Source: Aldrovandia affinis (taxonomy: Eukaryota; Chordata; Actinopteri; Notacanthiformes; Halosauridae). Taken from it: a stretch of 64,000 nt of DNA. Of this stretch, positions 24,276-36,540 are shown piece after piece. Position 1 is the first letter of the stretch; every line of letters begins with the position of its first letter. The translations under genes were made by a program, and so were the position numbers. Location: contig JAINUG010000306.1 in assembly GCA_029706075.1 (NCBI GenBank), positions 317,501 through 381,500 of the forward strand, in the 5' to 3' direction. The notes beneath the pieces were generated by a model. It saw nothing but the letters and a program-made list of their open reading frames with translations, did not search any database and had not been told where the DNA came from.

Positions 24276-24474
24276 CAGGGGTATTTAAATCCAGGCCTCG
24301 AGGTCCGCAGTGTCCAACCACACACTACACCATCTGATTTCACACCTGATACACCAGCTCGCTTCCTGGACCAAGGAGGTAAACTAATTATTCTAAATCA
24401 GGTGGTGTAGTGCATGGTTGGAACAAATACCTGCAGACACTGCGGACCTCAAGGCCTGAATTTTAATACCCCCG
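24276..24474. repeat. hAT-type MITE with perfect TSD
   Basis: This is a 199-bp palindromic element. The left end is CAGGGGTATTTAAATCCAGG and the right end, inverted, CGGGGGTATTAAAATTCAGG; the arms extend about 45 bp. An 8-bp duplication, GTCTAGAG, is perfect (24268-24275 and 24475-24482). Confidence 0.92.
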
Positions 24475-24482
24475 GTCTAGAG

Positions 24483-25074
24483 CAAACTAAATGTAGTCAG
24501 AGTTGTGTCAAAATAGTAAAAAAATTCCAATCTTCCCAATCAAACTGCATTTTCTTTCTACGTTCTACTGTATGTTATTTTTAGTGGTTCAATGAAAATG
24601 TAAATGTACTGGGCAGATTGATGACATGTCCATGTATGTATGTGTGTGTGTGTGCATTACCTTTCACCAATCTGACGAAGCTCCACTTAAATCAATGCAT
24701 TGCCACACAATTTAAAGTTTGTTTTTGGAGCATAAATAGCACACGAGCGCTGTTCTTTGTCATGGCAATACAAATGAGACCAAACAAAATCACCATTATA
24801 AGACAAACCTGCAAAATCTCTTGTGTACATAGGACTTTCCTAAGTAATTAGTATGTTGCCCACTCTGAAGCTTTGATGGCAAAACTTCAGAACGTACTGT
24901 ATGAAAACAGGGAGACATTTAAAATTGGTATTAAAATAAATGCCTAAAGGCTTTTTATTACATTGGTCACAATTTTAAGCATGTGTGATGAAGCTCTCTA
25001 ATGGAGAAAAGCAGGGTGATATTTCAAACTTGGATCTCAATAAAACTGTCAATAGATTTTTTGCCGCGTTGATA
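24483..25074. other. Non-coding, nothing recognised
   Basis: AT-rich sequence with no gene or repeat identified. Confidence 0.45.
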
Positions 25075-25082
25075 CGTTAGTG

Positions 25083-25583
25083 CAGCGGTCCCCAACCTTT
25101 TTTGCACCACGGACCAGTTTCATGCAAGACCATTTTTCCACGGACCGGGGGGAGAATCACGCGCATAACAAAACACAATAAAGTGCATATTATATCATTT
25201 AATTATTAATTTAATTATTACATTTATAATGTAAATGTGACTCAACTCAACTCAACTTCTTTTAAATGCAGCTTTCTTTTTTTTGGCAGTCTTGGAGTCT
25301 TCTGCTGTCTCATCATTGGGTCTTTCCCCCTTTTCAAAGAAGCTCTCCAACAATGTTTGTTTTTTACTCATTTTTGCTAGGGTTAGCTTGTGGGCTTAAT
25401 CTATTGGTGCATGGAAAAAAACTGCGACTGAGACAAGTGCGGAAAAGAGGCACAGACGGAAGTGGTCATTTTTCAAAATAAAACACCCTGCAAATTAAAA
25501 CGTTTTTATTCTTTCTGTGCGGCCCAGTACCAAATGATCCACGGACCGGTACTGGTTCGCGGCCCGGTAATTGGGGACCCCTG
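25083..25583 (-). mobile_element. Short hAT derivative with perfect TSD
   Basis: This is a 501-bp element with ends CAGCGGTCCCCAACC and, inverted, CAGGGGTCCCCAATT. A perfect 8-bp duplication CGTTAGTG lies at 25075-25082 and 25584-25591. Inner inverted GGACCGG words are present. It keeps the start of a hAT transposase on the minus strand, so it arose by internal deletion from a coding element. Confidence 0.93.
25252..25371 (-). pseudogene. hAT transposase N-terminal stub (39 codons)
   Basis: The frame begins MSKKQTLLESFFEKGE and ends AKKKKAAFKRS followed by TGA at 25254-25252. A short start with a LxSFF motif, an acidic/Ser/Thr linker and a Lys-rich stretch leading into an aromatic residue is typical of the N-terminus of ZBED5/Charlie-like hAT transposases, just before the zinc finger. 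Everything after this point is deleted. It lies inside the TSD-bounded element, which supports the assignment. I do not infer any function for the stub. Confidence 0.7.
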
Positions 25584-25591
25584 CGTTAGTG

Positions 25592-26029
25592 CATCCCTTG
25601 TAATTAGGCACAAATAATTTCTCTTTTGATTATTTCAAAATGTGTTTTTGGTTCTTGAATTCATAAGCAAGGGTAGAGATCTGAATTAAAGTGAATACTT
25701 ATGGCAGATGATAGTGATGATTCTGCAATTCCATATTTTGCTTGGAAGTTGAAAGATTTCTCACACCACAGAACTTGGCCCCGCTCAGAAGCCTTGAGGT
25801 TAGAATCCTAATTATGTCCATCTCGTCCTGAGAAATAATACCCATAACCTGCCTACTGGGCACTCAATGATGAATCAGGGTCATTTTTCTTCTTCGTCAT
25901 CATCACCATCATCATCATCATCTTAATTTATTTTCACTGACGTTCTTCTGCTGGGGTGACTTACTGTACATCCCAAACTTCTTTTCTTACACACTTTCTA
26001 TTTATACAGCTCAAGTGTTTGACATTTGA
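25592..26029. other. Non-coding with short (ATC)n
   Basis: A (CAT/ATC)n run lies near 25898-25922. Nothing else was recognised. Confidence 0.5.
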
Positions 26030-26175
26030 CATTTAGATTTTAAGCATTTAGCAAATGCTTTTGTTCCAAGCAACTTACACAGCTTTTAATTCAGCCGTTT
26101 CTGCATTACGGGTCCATTTTCAGCATTTTCCAGTTTCTTTGCTCAAACGAATCAACCACCCACTCCCCCTGCGCG

Positions 26176-26224
<49 letters not shown>

Positions 26225-26275
26225 AGACTTCGAAGCCCCAGTTCAGTAACCATTATATCACACTGCTGTCCCGCA
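26030..26275 (-). mobile_element. V-SINE-like element with internal (CA)n
   Basis: On the minus strand the head reads GGGACAGCAGTGTGATATAA then TGGTTACTGAACTGGGG, like the tRNA-derived head of HE1/V-SINE families. At the other end the tail reads GTAAGTTGCTTGGAACAAAA then GCATTTGCTAAATGC, the common LINE-derived tail. A (CA)n run at 26180-26222 sits between head and tail. Confidence 0.6.
26180..26222 (+). repeat. (CA)n microsatellite
   Basis: About 21 perfect CA units inside the V-SINE-like copy. Confidence 0.97.
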
Positions 26276-26997
26276 ACTGATTGACCAGCTCAGGAGGAGG
26301 TGTGAGTACCTCAAAGTGTTTATTCATGCTGACTCCTCGGGCCCCCCCAGTTTCGGACATGGCCCTCGCCATCTGATAGCATGATTCATTTCACAATTTA
26401 GGAAATTTGAGGACAACCAGGCTTTGGAATGTGTGGCAACAATCGTGGACAGATACCCTGAAAAGTCTGGGGAGAAAAAAATCCAATTACATTCAACCCT
26501 CTCCCCCACTGAAAGTATGCGATCACCTTACACCGTCTAATCTCAATCCGACAGAGCACACCGGGTTTTCGGCAAGTCCAAATCAAAGGTCCTCGGGTTG
26601 TGGCAACCAACGATAATCCAGATGATTACAAATGTTTTCAAATACTTGTAATGCCCCAGGAACCATGATTGCTATTCATCTTAAAATGTCAATCTGATTC
26701 ATAACCCTAAGGTTCGTGAGCTCTTTAGGTTTAAAAAGTGACTGTCTGGGAGCTCACCGAGTAGTATGAACCATTTCAATTATTATATTGCATTATTATT
26801 CAATAGTGTGCCAAATCAGAGATTTGTATGCGCAATGTAATGCATAATGCTTATCTTGTTGTAACTATGTTTAATAGAACACTAATATTAAGCGGGGGAA
26901 AAAGGATACGGCTAAAATTTCAAAAAGGCTTATGCAACCTGCATGCACTTTTGACAAGAAACCACTTCTGACAAGGAAAAAAACCATTTAGATATAC
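26276..26997. other. Non-coding, nothing recognised
   Basis: No gene or repeat family was identified. Confidence 0.45.
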
Positions 26998-27035
26998 GGG
27001 TTACTGCCCAAATTAAGGAAAACAATACTTGGCCC
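26998..27035 (+). repeat. Isolated Tc1 terminal repeat
   Basis: GGGTTACTGCCCAAATTAAG plus GAAAACAATACTTG matches the left end of the Tc1 family of copies A-D but is followed by unrelated sequence. It is a broken copy or the separated end of copy D. Confidence 0.6.
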
Positions 27036-27114
27036 AGGGCTATAGTTTTAAGGGGACCCCTGTGTGACACAAACTAAATGACACCACCAAAATGTATTTA
27101 TACATGCCCATATA

Positions 27115-27493
27115 CAAGTAACTACCAAAATAAAGGAAACACCAACATAAAGTGCATTGGGCAAAGCATTCTTCCACAAGAAATTCCATCATTTGGTGTT
27201 TTTTTGATGGTGGTAGAAAAGGCTGTCTTAGGCGCTGCTCCAGAATCTCCCATAAGTGTTCAATTGGGTTGAGGTCTGGTGACTGAGATGGCCATGGCAT
27301 ATGGTTTATATTGTTTTCATGCTCATCAAACCATTATGTGATCACTTGTGCCCTGTGGATAGGGGCATTGTCATCCTGGAAGAGACCACTCCCATCAGGA
27401 ATGCTTCACCATAGGATGAAGGTGAATGGCTTTGTATTTATTGCCATTTAACTTGAGTAACATGAGTGGACCTAAACCATGCTAGGAAAATGC
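27115..27493 (-). mobile_element. Tc1-type element copy D (truncated)
   Basis: The end at 27115 (after TATA) reads CAAGTAACTACCAAAATAAA. The body runs on the minus strand and stops matching near 27493, at the GCATTTTCCTGGC motif, so about 80-90 bp and one terminal repeat are missing. It is the only one of the four copies in minus orientation. Confidence 0.8.
27160..27300 (-). pseudogene. Tc1 transposase C-terminal fragment (copy D)
   Basis: The open frame contains [20 protein letters not shown] and [20 protein letters not shown], the block around the catalytic Glu. The segments before it (27301-27480), with FQDDNAP-like sequence, are readable only with frame changes. It is not functional. 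Confidence 0.8.
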
Positions 27494-30400
27494 ATGGGTG
27501 CAGTATTCCTGTCTCTGGGTTATGTAGGAGTGGGATATTGGTGCCATTAGGTCTCATGAGGGGTTGACCATCTGTGGCGGTAATCCACAGTGGAGAGCCC
27601 CGCGGGGTACCAAGGGGGGAAAAGGCGGAGAGTGTCCTCCACATGCTGCACTGTTTTACACAATAATGAACAGCCCTAAGGGACAACACAAGAGCCGGGC
27701 TAATATTTAACTAATGACTGCCCCCCTGTTCGTCACCATCTCCCCCTCCTGGTTCCTGTGTAAGGACTGGTCACCAGACTGTGAAGACGGAGGAGGAAAA
27801 AAGGTTAAGTGGAAGGGAACAGGTGAAATACAAAAAAAAAAATGAAGGGAGAGTGTAGGAGAGATAGGGAGGCCGGGAGGGATTGATCCAGAAGCCGAGC
27901 TAGCAGCAGATGCTAAAGTCTTGAGAGATGCTACGTGCTATTTTGGTGGGGGGTGGGGGAAGATGGGTAAGGTCGGTATTCGAGAACGTAATTATTAGCG
28001 AAGCGTCCCCATCACGGCACAAAATTGCCATTCTGCAAAACAAAGCAGCAGCGCGCGACACGCGTGTTCGCCTCTGCGCGCTACGCATTTGGATTTTTTT
28101 TCTCCTCCCTCCCTCCCTCCTTCCCTCACAGCCCTTCCAGACCCAGTAAACAAGGCGAATCTAACAGCCTTATTAAAAGCAGGAGCTGAATCTGGATACT
28201 TGTACCATAGCCATGGATTAAAGCCACCAGGGCTCGGAGGCGAGTGTAGTATTAGTCACTTTAATAATTAATCACCCTGTGAGCATGTTTTTTGAGCCTT
28301 GCAGTGACCCATTTTCTAATTTCACTCAACAGACGAAAATAAGTTATTTTTTTTTGGGGGGTGGTGGTTTTCAAGGGGGTGTTTTTGGGTCACACAATGC
28401 CATTTTTTTTATTGCCATTCCCGAATCAACAAATGGGAGTTCCTGAGCCCCCCAACCCTTTCCTTAGGACTCAAAAGCTTGGTGCCATGCAGAGAGCCAA
28501 ATAATAGAGGGGAAAACTGGCCTGGAAAAGCAGCATGGGATTTTCCTGATGAAATATGAGCCCCATATGTGGGGTGTCCTGGGTGAAAAGAGTGTCCCAA
28601 CAGGGCTCCTTCAAGCTTTGATACCCTCCACTACAAAAGCAGATGGTTTACCCCTGGTTTCATCCCTTTTTCCACCCCCTCCCTCCTTTATCAAATCCTA
28701 TCAAGGCCCATTAGCCCCCCGCCTGGCTGGACCCACCGCTCCACTCCCACCCCCAGGCTTCTGAGGTACAGCTAGGCCTCTGGGGGTTGCTAGGGCAATG
28801 GAACCTACTCAAGCATTCACCGTTAAAGGAAGTCACACTGGTCAGGTTTGAATACAAGTCAAGTGAGTGAAAAGACATGTTTTCAAAGAGAGAGAGGGGA
28901 AAAAACATATAAGGAACAGGATGGTTCCAAATGACTATTTTAACGTTCCTCAAAATTCACAGGTACAAAGCGATGGCAGCTGCAGGTGGTGAATTTTTTT
29001 TCTCTCTCTCTTTTTTTGGACTTTTGTTTACAGGAGCCATGAATGGGGGAACAAACCTGGATGCGTGGCCCTTGAAGATTTGATTTCAAAGAGGTGAAAG
29101 ATTCAGACATAGAACCCATTGATGTTGATAATTCCTTGAAATAAAAATAAAAAAACATAAAAGGAAGAGGGGAAAGAAACTCTGATTATGTACAGAAGTA
29201 TGGAGGATAAATCAATAAGTCATATACAAGCACATGCAAATAGCTTTGAAATCCAATCTTTGTCAAAACAACACAATCCAGCATTACACTCTCCACCTTT
29301 GTCTCCGTCTAATTTAACCAAAGAACAGGCCGAATGACCCATTCAGCTCCTGGGATCAACCCCATAATTGATTACATGGCAATGGTCAATTGAATGATCA
29401 ATTAAAGAACAAAAAAGCAAACAGAAAATGAGCAGAAAGAAGACATTAGAAACATTTCTGATCAGATTTATGCGGTGTCCAGCATTGTGAAGACCTGTGT
29501 CTCCCTGAACAAGTAGAGAAGGCCAGGGAAGAGTGGCAGCCAGTTTTGCTAGCCTGCATCCCGGTTTTCCAGCAAAACGCTCTGGCCCTTGGCAGAACTT
29601 TCTGGCGAGATGTGCTAGTGAGCCGGACGGCCGTGGCCACGAGCACAGTCCTCCCACGGCGGGATTTCTGAAGGCTTTTCGCCGTCACGGAGGATTAGCC
29701 CAGAAATCCGCTTCAGCAGACCCCGGATTTCAGACGTGGAGCATTGTTAAGTTCGGTCCGCTGAGGCCGCCGGCCCACACATCAGGCGCCCCCGATCCGC
29801 TCTGTTTACCCTTCGGCTGGCAAGCAGGGGGGGGGGCACTCCCCTCTCCGTCGTCATGGAGAGATGGAGGGGCCGGTGCGCACGGTAATGAGCTCTCCGT
29901 CCGTAATGGTGGCTTGGGGGGTGAATCATCACCGATTGCATGTGACGGGCGAGCACCCGACCTCACACACCGGGGTGCCCATGGGTACAACAGAACCACT
30001 GTGGTGTAACTTGGATGTCAAACCACCCCCTTCCCTCCATCAACTGTACCAATTCGCCACGGAAACCATCCATTGAGAAAGATCTCCCCCTCTGGATGGC
30101 TCCACGGTGAACGTTGCTGGACAAGCACCGCTGATAAACGATGACATGTCAAAGCCCAGGGCAGCCAAACAATACCTGGGTCTGGTGGGGGGTGGGGGGT
30201 ATGTGAATGGCTCAGGAGTCAGGCGAGTCAGAGGGGGGAGGAGAAAATGTGGCTCAGGAGTCGAGGCGGACAAGGGGGACAGGAGAATGTATGACTTGAT
30301 TCCGTAGAACGGGACACATATCGCAGTTTTTTTACAAAAATGATTAAAAAAATTAAAAAAATGTATTCATTGTTAGTGATAGTTACTAACTGCTAGCTAG

Positions 30401-32373
30401 CTAACTAGATATCACTCTAATGAGATTAGCAAGCTAATTGTTAGCTGGCAAGAAAACATTTTTAATTGCTTTTTTGCTAGGTCGAGCACCTAGTATGCTA
30501 CAAGCTGACTAAAGATGGCTAGCTAATGAAAATCCTTTCAAATAAATGTGAATATTACTGTTGAAGTTTGAATATGAAATGTTCCCTTTCCCAATGACAA
30601 TTCTAGCTAATGCTACTGTACATGCAAAACCTTTTTTCAACATCTCACAAGCTAGCCTGTTGTGTAACTATTCTTCAAGGGAGAGGTGGGACTTTTAGAC
30701 TTAATGGGTAGCAGATTGACTACTTTCAAATATTTTACGGTGAATGATTGCCATTATTATTATTATAGGGAATGGAATACTGTTAATGTTTGACAATGAC
30801 TGCACAATGGAAGTAAGTCAGATGTTCAAGACATTACAAATACCCTTTGTAAAACAAAAGGCTAAGCACACCTAGCTATATCTCACAAGCATAACAATTG
30901 AGCACAAACAGTGTTCTTCATATGAATATTAAGATTGCTTTTTAAAAAAAGGTCTATTTTTAACCTGGCAATTCAACATGGTATAGATCGAATATTATAC
31001 TACAGTGCCTTTTTGACAATTTGGTGTAATTTTTCCTTTTTTAATATATATGGTTGCTAAGGCGATTTGATGAACAAGTTTGAAAATAATTGCAGAAACT
31101 TTGGAGGCCAGAAACCTTGGAGTTTATCAAGTATAACTTCTTAAAAAATTGCCGATATCTGTGCATGATAAATATTTTTGATGTTCCAAATCTGTATATT
31201 AATTAAAAAAACTAAATAACAAAGATTTGCAACTTTAGCCCCATTTGCTGGAGTCTCACCATGTGAATGACTCAGGTGAGTTGGAAGGGGAAAGGAGAAT
31301 ATATCAATATATATATGGTGTAGGAGTCGTGGGGGTGGAGGACAAGGGTATGGGGGCTACACTAAAGTGTGCCGAGAGAGCACCTCCATCACTTTGACAG
31401 CGACCTCCTTGGCCCAGCCTGGCCCAACATGGCCCAGCATGGCTCAGCGTGCCCCCTCAGGAGCAGTCCAGATGGTTGGGTCCCACAGCCGGTTGGGGGC
31501 CTGTGGTGTCTTTATCTCCGGTGCCTCCGCTCCTCCAAAGCCCCCACAGGGTGAAATGCACAATGACACGACTGTGTGTGTGAGAGAGTGTGTGTGTGCG
31601 TGTGTGTCATGTGGCTGGTGAGTTATGACAGAGACAGTGTTTCCCAAGACACGTGGGGCCCCATTCTCCCTTCGGCCACAGAGCCAGAATACGACGGGCG
31701 GAGTTGTTGAATCCGACTCCGACTCGAATGGTTTCAGTGCAGCGGGGCAAAACACAACGGTTGAGAAAAAAGAGGAGCGCCCCTTTGAGAAATTAACCCC
31801 GTCCAAAAGCGCAGCAGTTTGGATGGCATTGTAATGCGACGCATGTGAGCCTTCATGCTGCGGCGCATTTGTATTCAAGCCCTGCCACTTCCTCAACAAG
31901 CTGAAGAGACTTGATTGTGTCAGTGGTGTGTTCAATGGGTTCAATACCAAAATGTGGCCTTTGGAAAATTATTATTGAAATGTATAAATAAATAAACAAA
32001 CGTGTATGAGAAAGAAAAGCTTGAAAAAGCAAATAAATATCTGAATAACAACCTTTGGTTTCGTTTTGTATCTATTCAGCCCATTGCATTTAGGTGCAAA
32101 GGCAAGCTGTGTGAGTCAGGATTGTGAATGCGTTTCGCTCTGTTCTGTCCATCTCTCCTCAGGTGGCGTTTTCCAGCTTCAGCCATCTGCTTCCCTCACA
32201 TCCTTACCTCCCTGCACAGAGTGCTCCAGGTGCCTTTGTAACTGCACTGTGCGAGCGTGTGGGTGTTCTACCGTTTGATACGCTTTTGGGGTAAATCGAT
32301 GGAGATGACATGAAAGACAGGGACCTCCCCAGAGACTGATGTCATTTGGAATATGAACACAAGTCCATATGCG
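27494..32373. other. Non-coding stretch, no gene recognised
   Basis: No exon or named repeat was identified across about 4.9 kb. 29500-30280 is GC-rich with an open frame of 158 codons (29533-30009 plus) that has no known motif. 30310-31250 is AT-rich. These could contain regulatory DNA, but composition alone does not show it. Confidence 0.5.
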
Positions 32374-32540
32374 CTCACACATGCACGTGTGCACAGGCAC
32401 GCGCAAAAACACATGCGTGCATACAGACACACAAGCACTCACCCGCCCATACAAGCACAGACACGCAAACACAAATACATGCACAGACACACACAGGAAC
32501 GCACACACACACACATGCATGCAAGCATAGACAGGCATGT

Positions 32541-32573
<33 letters not shown>

Positions 32574-32850
32574 TGCATGCACAGGCACACACATGCACAC
32601 CCACACACACATGCAAACAAGCAGCGACATGCTCACACTACACACTATTGCATGCACAGACACACTTACAAACGCACACAAGCAAACAAGCATGTGCGCA
32701 CACACACAAATGCATGCAAAAACACAGAAAAACATACACCGGCACATACACACAGCCAAGTACATGCATAGACACACACAAAAGCACACCCACACACACA
32801 AGCTTACAAGCACAGACATGTACACACACAAATTCATGCACACAGAAACA
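32374..32850 (+). repeat. CA-rich compound microsatellite
   Basis: About 475 bp of CA-rich sequence with recurring ATGCA(TGCA) words. A pure (CA)n run lies at 32542-32572. His/Thr and Cys/Val frames here are artefacts. Confidence 0.95.
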
Positions 32851-32924
32851 TCAGGCAGACTCAGTTGCAAAGCCCCACGGCCTCTACTACACCGTAAAGG
32901 AGCGATAGATTCTGGGGAGGAGAA

Positions 32925-33160
32925 CTAATGGAGATTGAGAGAGGAAACAAGGGAGAAGGGAAAACAGCAAAGAGAAATAGTGAGAGAACAGGAAAATAAA
33001 GGGGAATTAAAGGAGAAGAGCGATAGAGAGCAATAGAGAGGATGTGAGAGTGTGAGAGAGAGGGATTTAATAGGGGAAGGAAATAAGAGAAAGACAGAAC
33101 AAGAAAAAAGCAAAAGGTAGGGAGAGAGGGAGAGAGATAGAGTTGGGAGGAGAGGGGGAG
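32925..33160 (+). repeat. Purine-rich tract
   Basis: The plus strand is dominated by A and G (GGAGA, GAGAGA, GGAAA words) over about 235 bp. Confidence 0.8.
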
Positions 33161-33494
33161 GGTTGGTTCCTTTGTTGATTCACTGCTGGGCTAGTGCCAG
33201 CGTTAAATATGGTCCCTCACCTGCAGCCAGATGGTTATTCAGACCTGACCTGCTGCCATTGCTCTGCCTCTCTCTGGCGCAGTCTGCTCCCTGCTCCCTG
33301 CGGGAAACACTAAACGCTGCAGACATGCTGTTCCTGATGCACCCCTACACCGGCCTAATGGAACACCACCATCAGCACCTCCACCTCCGCCTGGCGCACT
33401 GTTCCGGAAAGGAGAGAGGAGGGAGGGGCTGCCGTTACCTGAAGAGTGAGAGCATCCTGAGGAGAGGGTCCGCTGTTACAGGAGATCTCCTCTT

Positions 33495-33760
33495 GATCTC
33501 ACTGTGATCTCATCCTGATTTCAGTATGATCCCATCTCCTCATGATCTCAAAGTGATTGTGCCTCCTCTTGATCTCACTGTGATCTCATCCTGATTTCAG
33601 TATGATCCTGTCTCCTCCTGATCTCATGGTGATCTTTTTTCCTCATGATCTCACTATGATTGCATCTCCTACTGGTCTCACTGTAATCCTGTCTCCTGAT
33701 CTCATTGTAATCCATTTTCCTCCTGATCTCAAGGTGATCCTGGTCTCATGCTGTCTCCTT
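33495..33760 (+). repeat. ~27-bp degenerate minisatellite
   Basis: The motif GATCTCA(C/A)(T/A)GTGATC followed by C(A/C)TCTCCTC(C/T)T repeats about nine times with spacings of 22 and 27 bp. A 76-bp higher-order block (33495-33570) is repeated nearly intact at 33571-33646. A 74-codon frame within it is an artefact. Confidence 0.8.
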
Positions 33761-36540
33761 TTGGTTTTGGAACAACTGCAGAATTTCTTTCTACACACCG
33801 TGAATATCCTGGCACTTCAGAAATAACAGAAATAAATGATAGCGCCTTTCAGGGTTACTGAGAGACGATTCAATTAAACGCTATAGCAGTTTGGTCTTCA
33901 TTTTCAACAACAAATTCAAGGTGTTACATTTTTCATTACCCAGTGCTAGCTTCTTTCATAAGTCAGTTCAAAAGAAATAGTGTTATGTATTTACTGAAAA
34001 CAGACGTTCTGCAATGAATTGAGGTTAAACCAAACAGCGATTAGATTGAATATCTAATTGGTGAATAAATTATATGAGAATGTGCAAAGAGGGGGTCTCA
34101 TTTCAGGGGGCAAAGGTAAGAGAGGTATAACAGGAAAGGGGGAAACCAACCAATGGCACTAAAATATAATAAATAAACTGTATAATAAATGTTATTATAA
34201 AAAATATCAGGATAACAATTGTCACAGCTTACATTTCTCTTTCTTTTACTTCCACATGAATAAAGGCAAGGAAGAATTAACAAAATATGACCGTTTCTCA
34301 GAACCTTAAGAGTTTGCAAGATACAAAGGGAAAACTACTCAGCTTATGAGAAATGGACATTAGAAGAGTATAAAATTATTAAACAGTAAATTATTTATGT
34401 CTATCAGTATCTCATCTATTATAACAATTTATATCTATTAGCAGTTTGTGACCATTTATAAAATGCATTTATGCTGCCCCAAACCGCCACCACCACCACC
34501 ATCACCACCCCCCAAACACAGACACTCACACATTCGGTCTCTCATTCTCTTTCCATCAATCTCTCAATCTCTCTCTCTCGTTCTCTCCCTCTCTACCATG
34601 GGAGTCCATCCACATGTTCCAGGGCTGGGCAGCAGTGCGCCAGAGAGGGATAGAATGAGGGGGCAGAGGCATAAAGAGCCCATTCTTTCCCTCCCCTCCC
34701 CATTTTATTCTCCTTTCAGTGAGAAAAAGAGGGGTTGCCAAGGCGATGAGTTTGGTCTGTCTCCCGCTGTGGGGGTCTGGGAAAGCAGCAGCTTGTTCTG
34801 ACATTTACAGAAGCAGAGGGAGAGGGGGAGCAGGAGAGAGGGAGCAGAGAAGAGAAGGAGAGAGGCAGGCAGGCCACTGCACCTGTAGCATCAGAAGGGC
34901 ACAATCCCACACTAGCAGACAGCTGGGCAGCGCGCCACATCACCCGTCTTTATCTCCGCCGGTGCCATTCTTCATCTGCCCTTCTGTTTTCACCCTTCCC
35001 TCTCTCATTCGGATCCTGGCAGACAGATAACCATCTGAAGTGGCCTTCCGCTTGCACGTCCATCTCGCAGCACTGGCTTGGCCTGGTCTAGCTGCCCTGG
35101 TCCTCATTAGAATGGAGCATTTGGGGTCGACAAAGAACTCTCAAAACGCTGAGCTTATGTGTATGTGTGTGCGTGTTACTTAGTGTTACGACATGTGTTT
35201 GTATGTGATAGGTTTAAATTACAGTGCGGATTAAATTATTATCATTATCATTCTTATTATTATTAGCTTAGCAGCCAGCCTTATCCACAGCTTATATTTT
35301 TAATATATTTTACATATTTTTTGTGGGGTTCGTTTTGGCGACGGGACCGGATTTGAGGAGATTTCTTTTGCAAACGCTGTCCCAGAAAATTTGAGATTGG
35401 GGATTGGGAATGAATGCCGAAACTTTCCGTTGGCAGATGGGTTTTCCTACCTAAATGCGACACACTGCGCGCGTCACCCACAAATTGTCACAGCATTGCA
35501 TTAAAGGGCTGACACATCTCCCAAACTAGTTTGCCATATCATGCTGTATTCAAATGCAATCTGTGTTTCCGGTTAAAAGGGGAGAATGCCACTTCCAGAC
35601 AGCCGTATCTGCGAGTGCAAGCCGAGCCTCGGAAGGAAGGAGGCAGGAGTGCTGTGCGGATTGAATACAAAAGCAAAACGCACTTGACTTTATAGACACA
35701 TTCAAAATGTGGCAATACTTTTAATGAAACGGTTAGCCTGCCACACAAAATGGAAGTTCAATGCGACGTGTCACAGCAGCGCTCGCTGTTGATATCAGAG
35801 ACGTGGCTCATTGTTCATTAAAAACGCTGGGTTTTGTATACCAGGCCATATGTAAAGCTGTATGAAGTTGAGAGGAAATATGCTAATGCGGCAAGTTTTT
35901 TGTGGGAAAGGGTGAGCAGGGGGGAACATTGAGTCCAAATGAGCCTTTCACTCCGCAGAACTGTACTTTCTGTCGTTCCAGTTGAGATACGGTCTCTCTT
36001 AACTTCCTGCTGCTTTCTGAAGCCTAAATGAAAATGGAGAAGGGTACACAGGAATACAAACGCTCCAGGCTGCTGTCATTGCGTCAGGCCTCCCTTCTCC
36101 CTCTGTTCTCCCTCCCCCGTTTCTCTATGCGGCATTTTCACACCGCCGAAAGGGACTCGTTCAGGAACTGAAGAAGCCGTACACACAGGATGCTGGGAAG
36201 AACACCCCCCCGCCTCAAACACTGAGGGGGTAGCCAGAGTCAGATGGTCCCAGTGCAGGACAATTTTGCGGGACGTTGCAGAACGACAAAAGGACATTAA
36301 AAATAATGAAGCAAGAGAGAGCAGAGTTGAAGCAACTTTTGTTTAGCGGGGGTATGGGGGTGGGGGTGGGAGGAGGGACTGCTGATGATATTGTTGAGGG
36401 GTGGGGTAATGATATCTGTAATGTTATGATTTTATCATATGTGGGACAACAAGTCAAAATGCAGGACTGTCCTGCATGATATGGGATATCTGAATATCTG
36501 GTCGCCCTAAAAACACTCCTTTCACTGTGAGTGTGCTGTG
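33761..36540. other. Non-coding stretch, no gene recognised
   Basis: No exon is recognised. 34490-34600 is pyrimidine-rich and 34800-34870 purine-rich. 33800-34460 is AT-rich. Confidence 0.5.

Noticed and set aside
25266-25481. 71-codon plus-strand frame as a gene
   Set aside because: It lies inside the TSD-bounded hAT derivative, opposite the transposase stub; it is a shadow frame.
29533-30009. 158-codon plus-strand frame in GC-rich DNA
   Set aside because: No known domain, and GC-rich DNA has few stops. Opposite-strand frames are also open.
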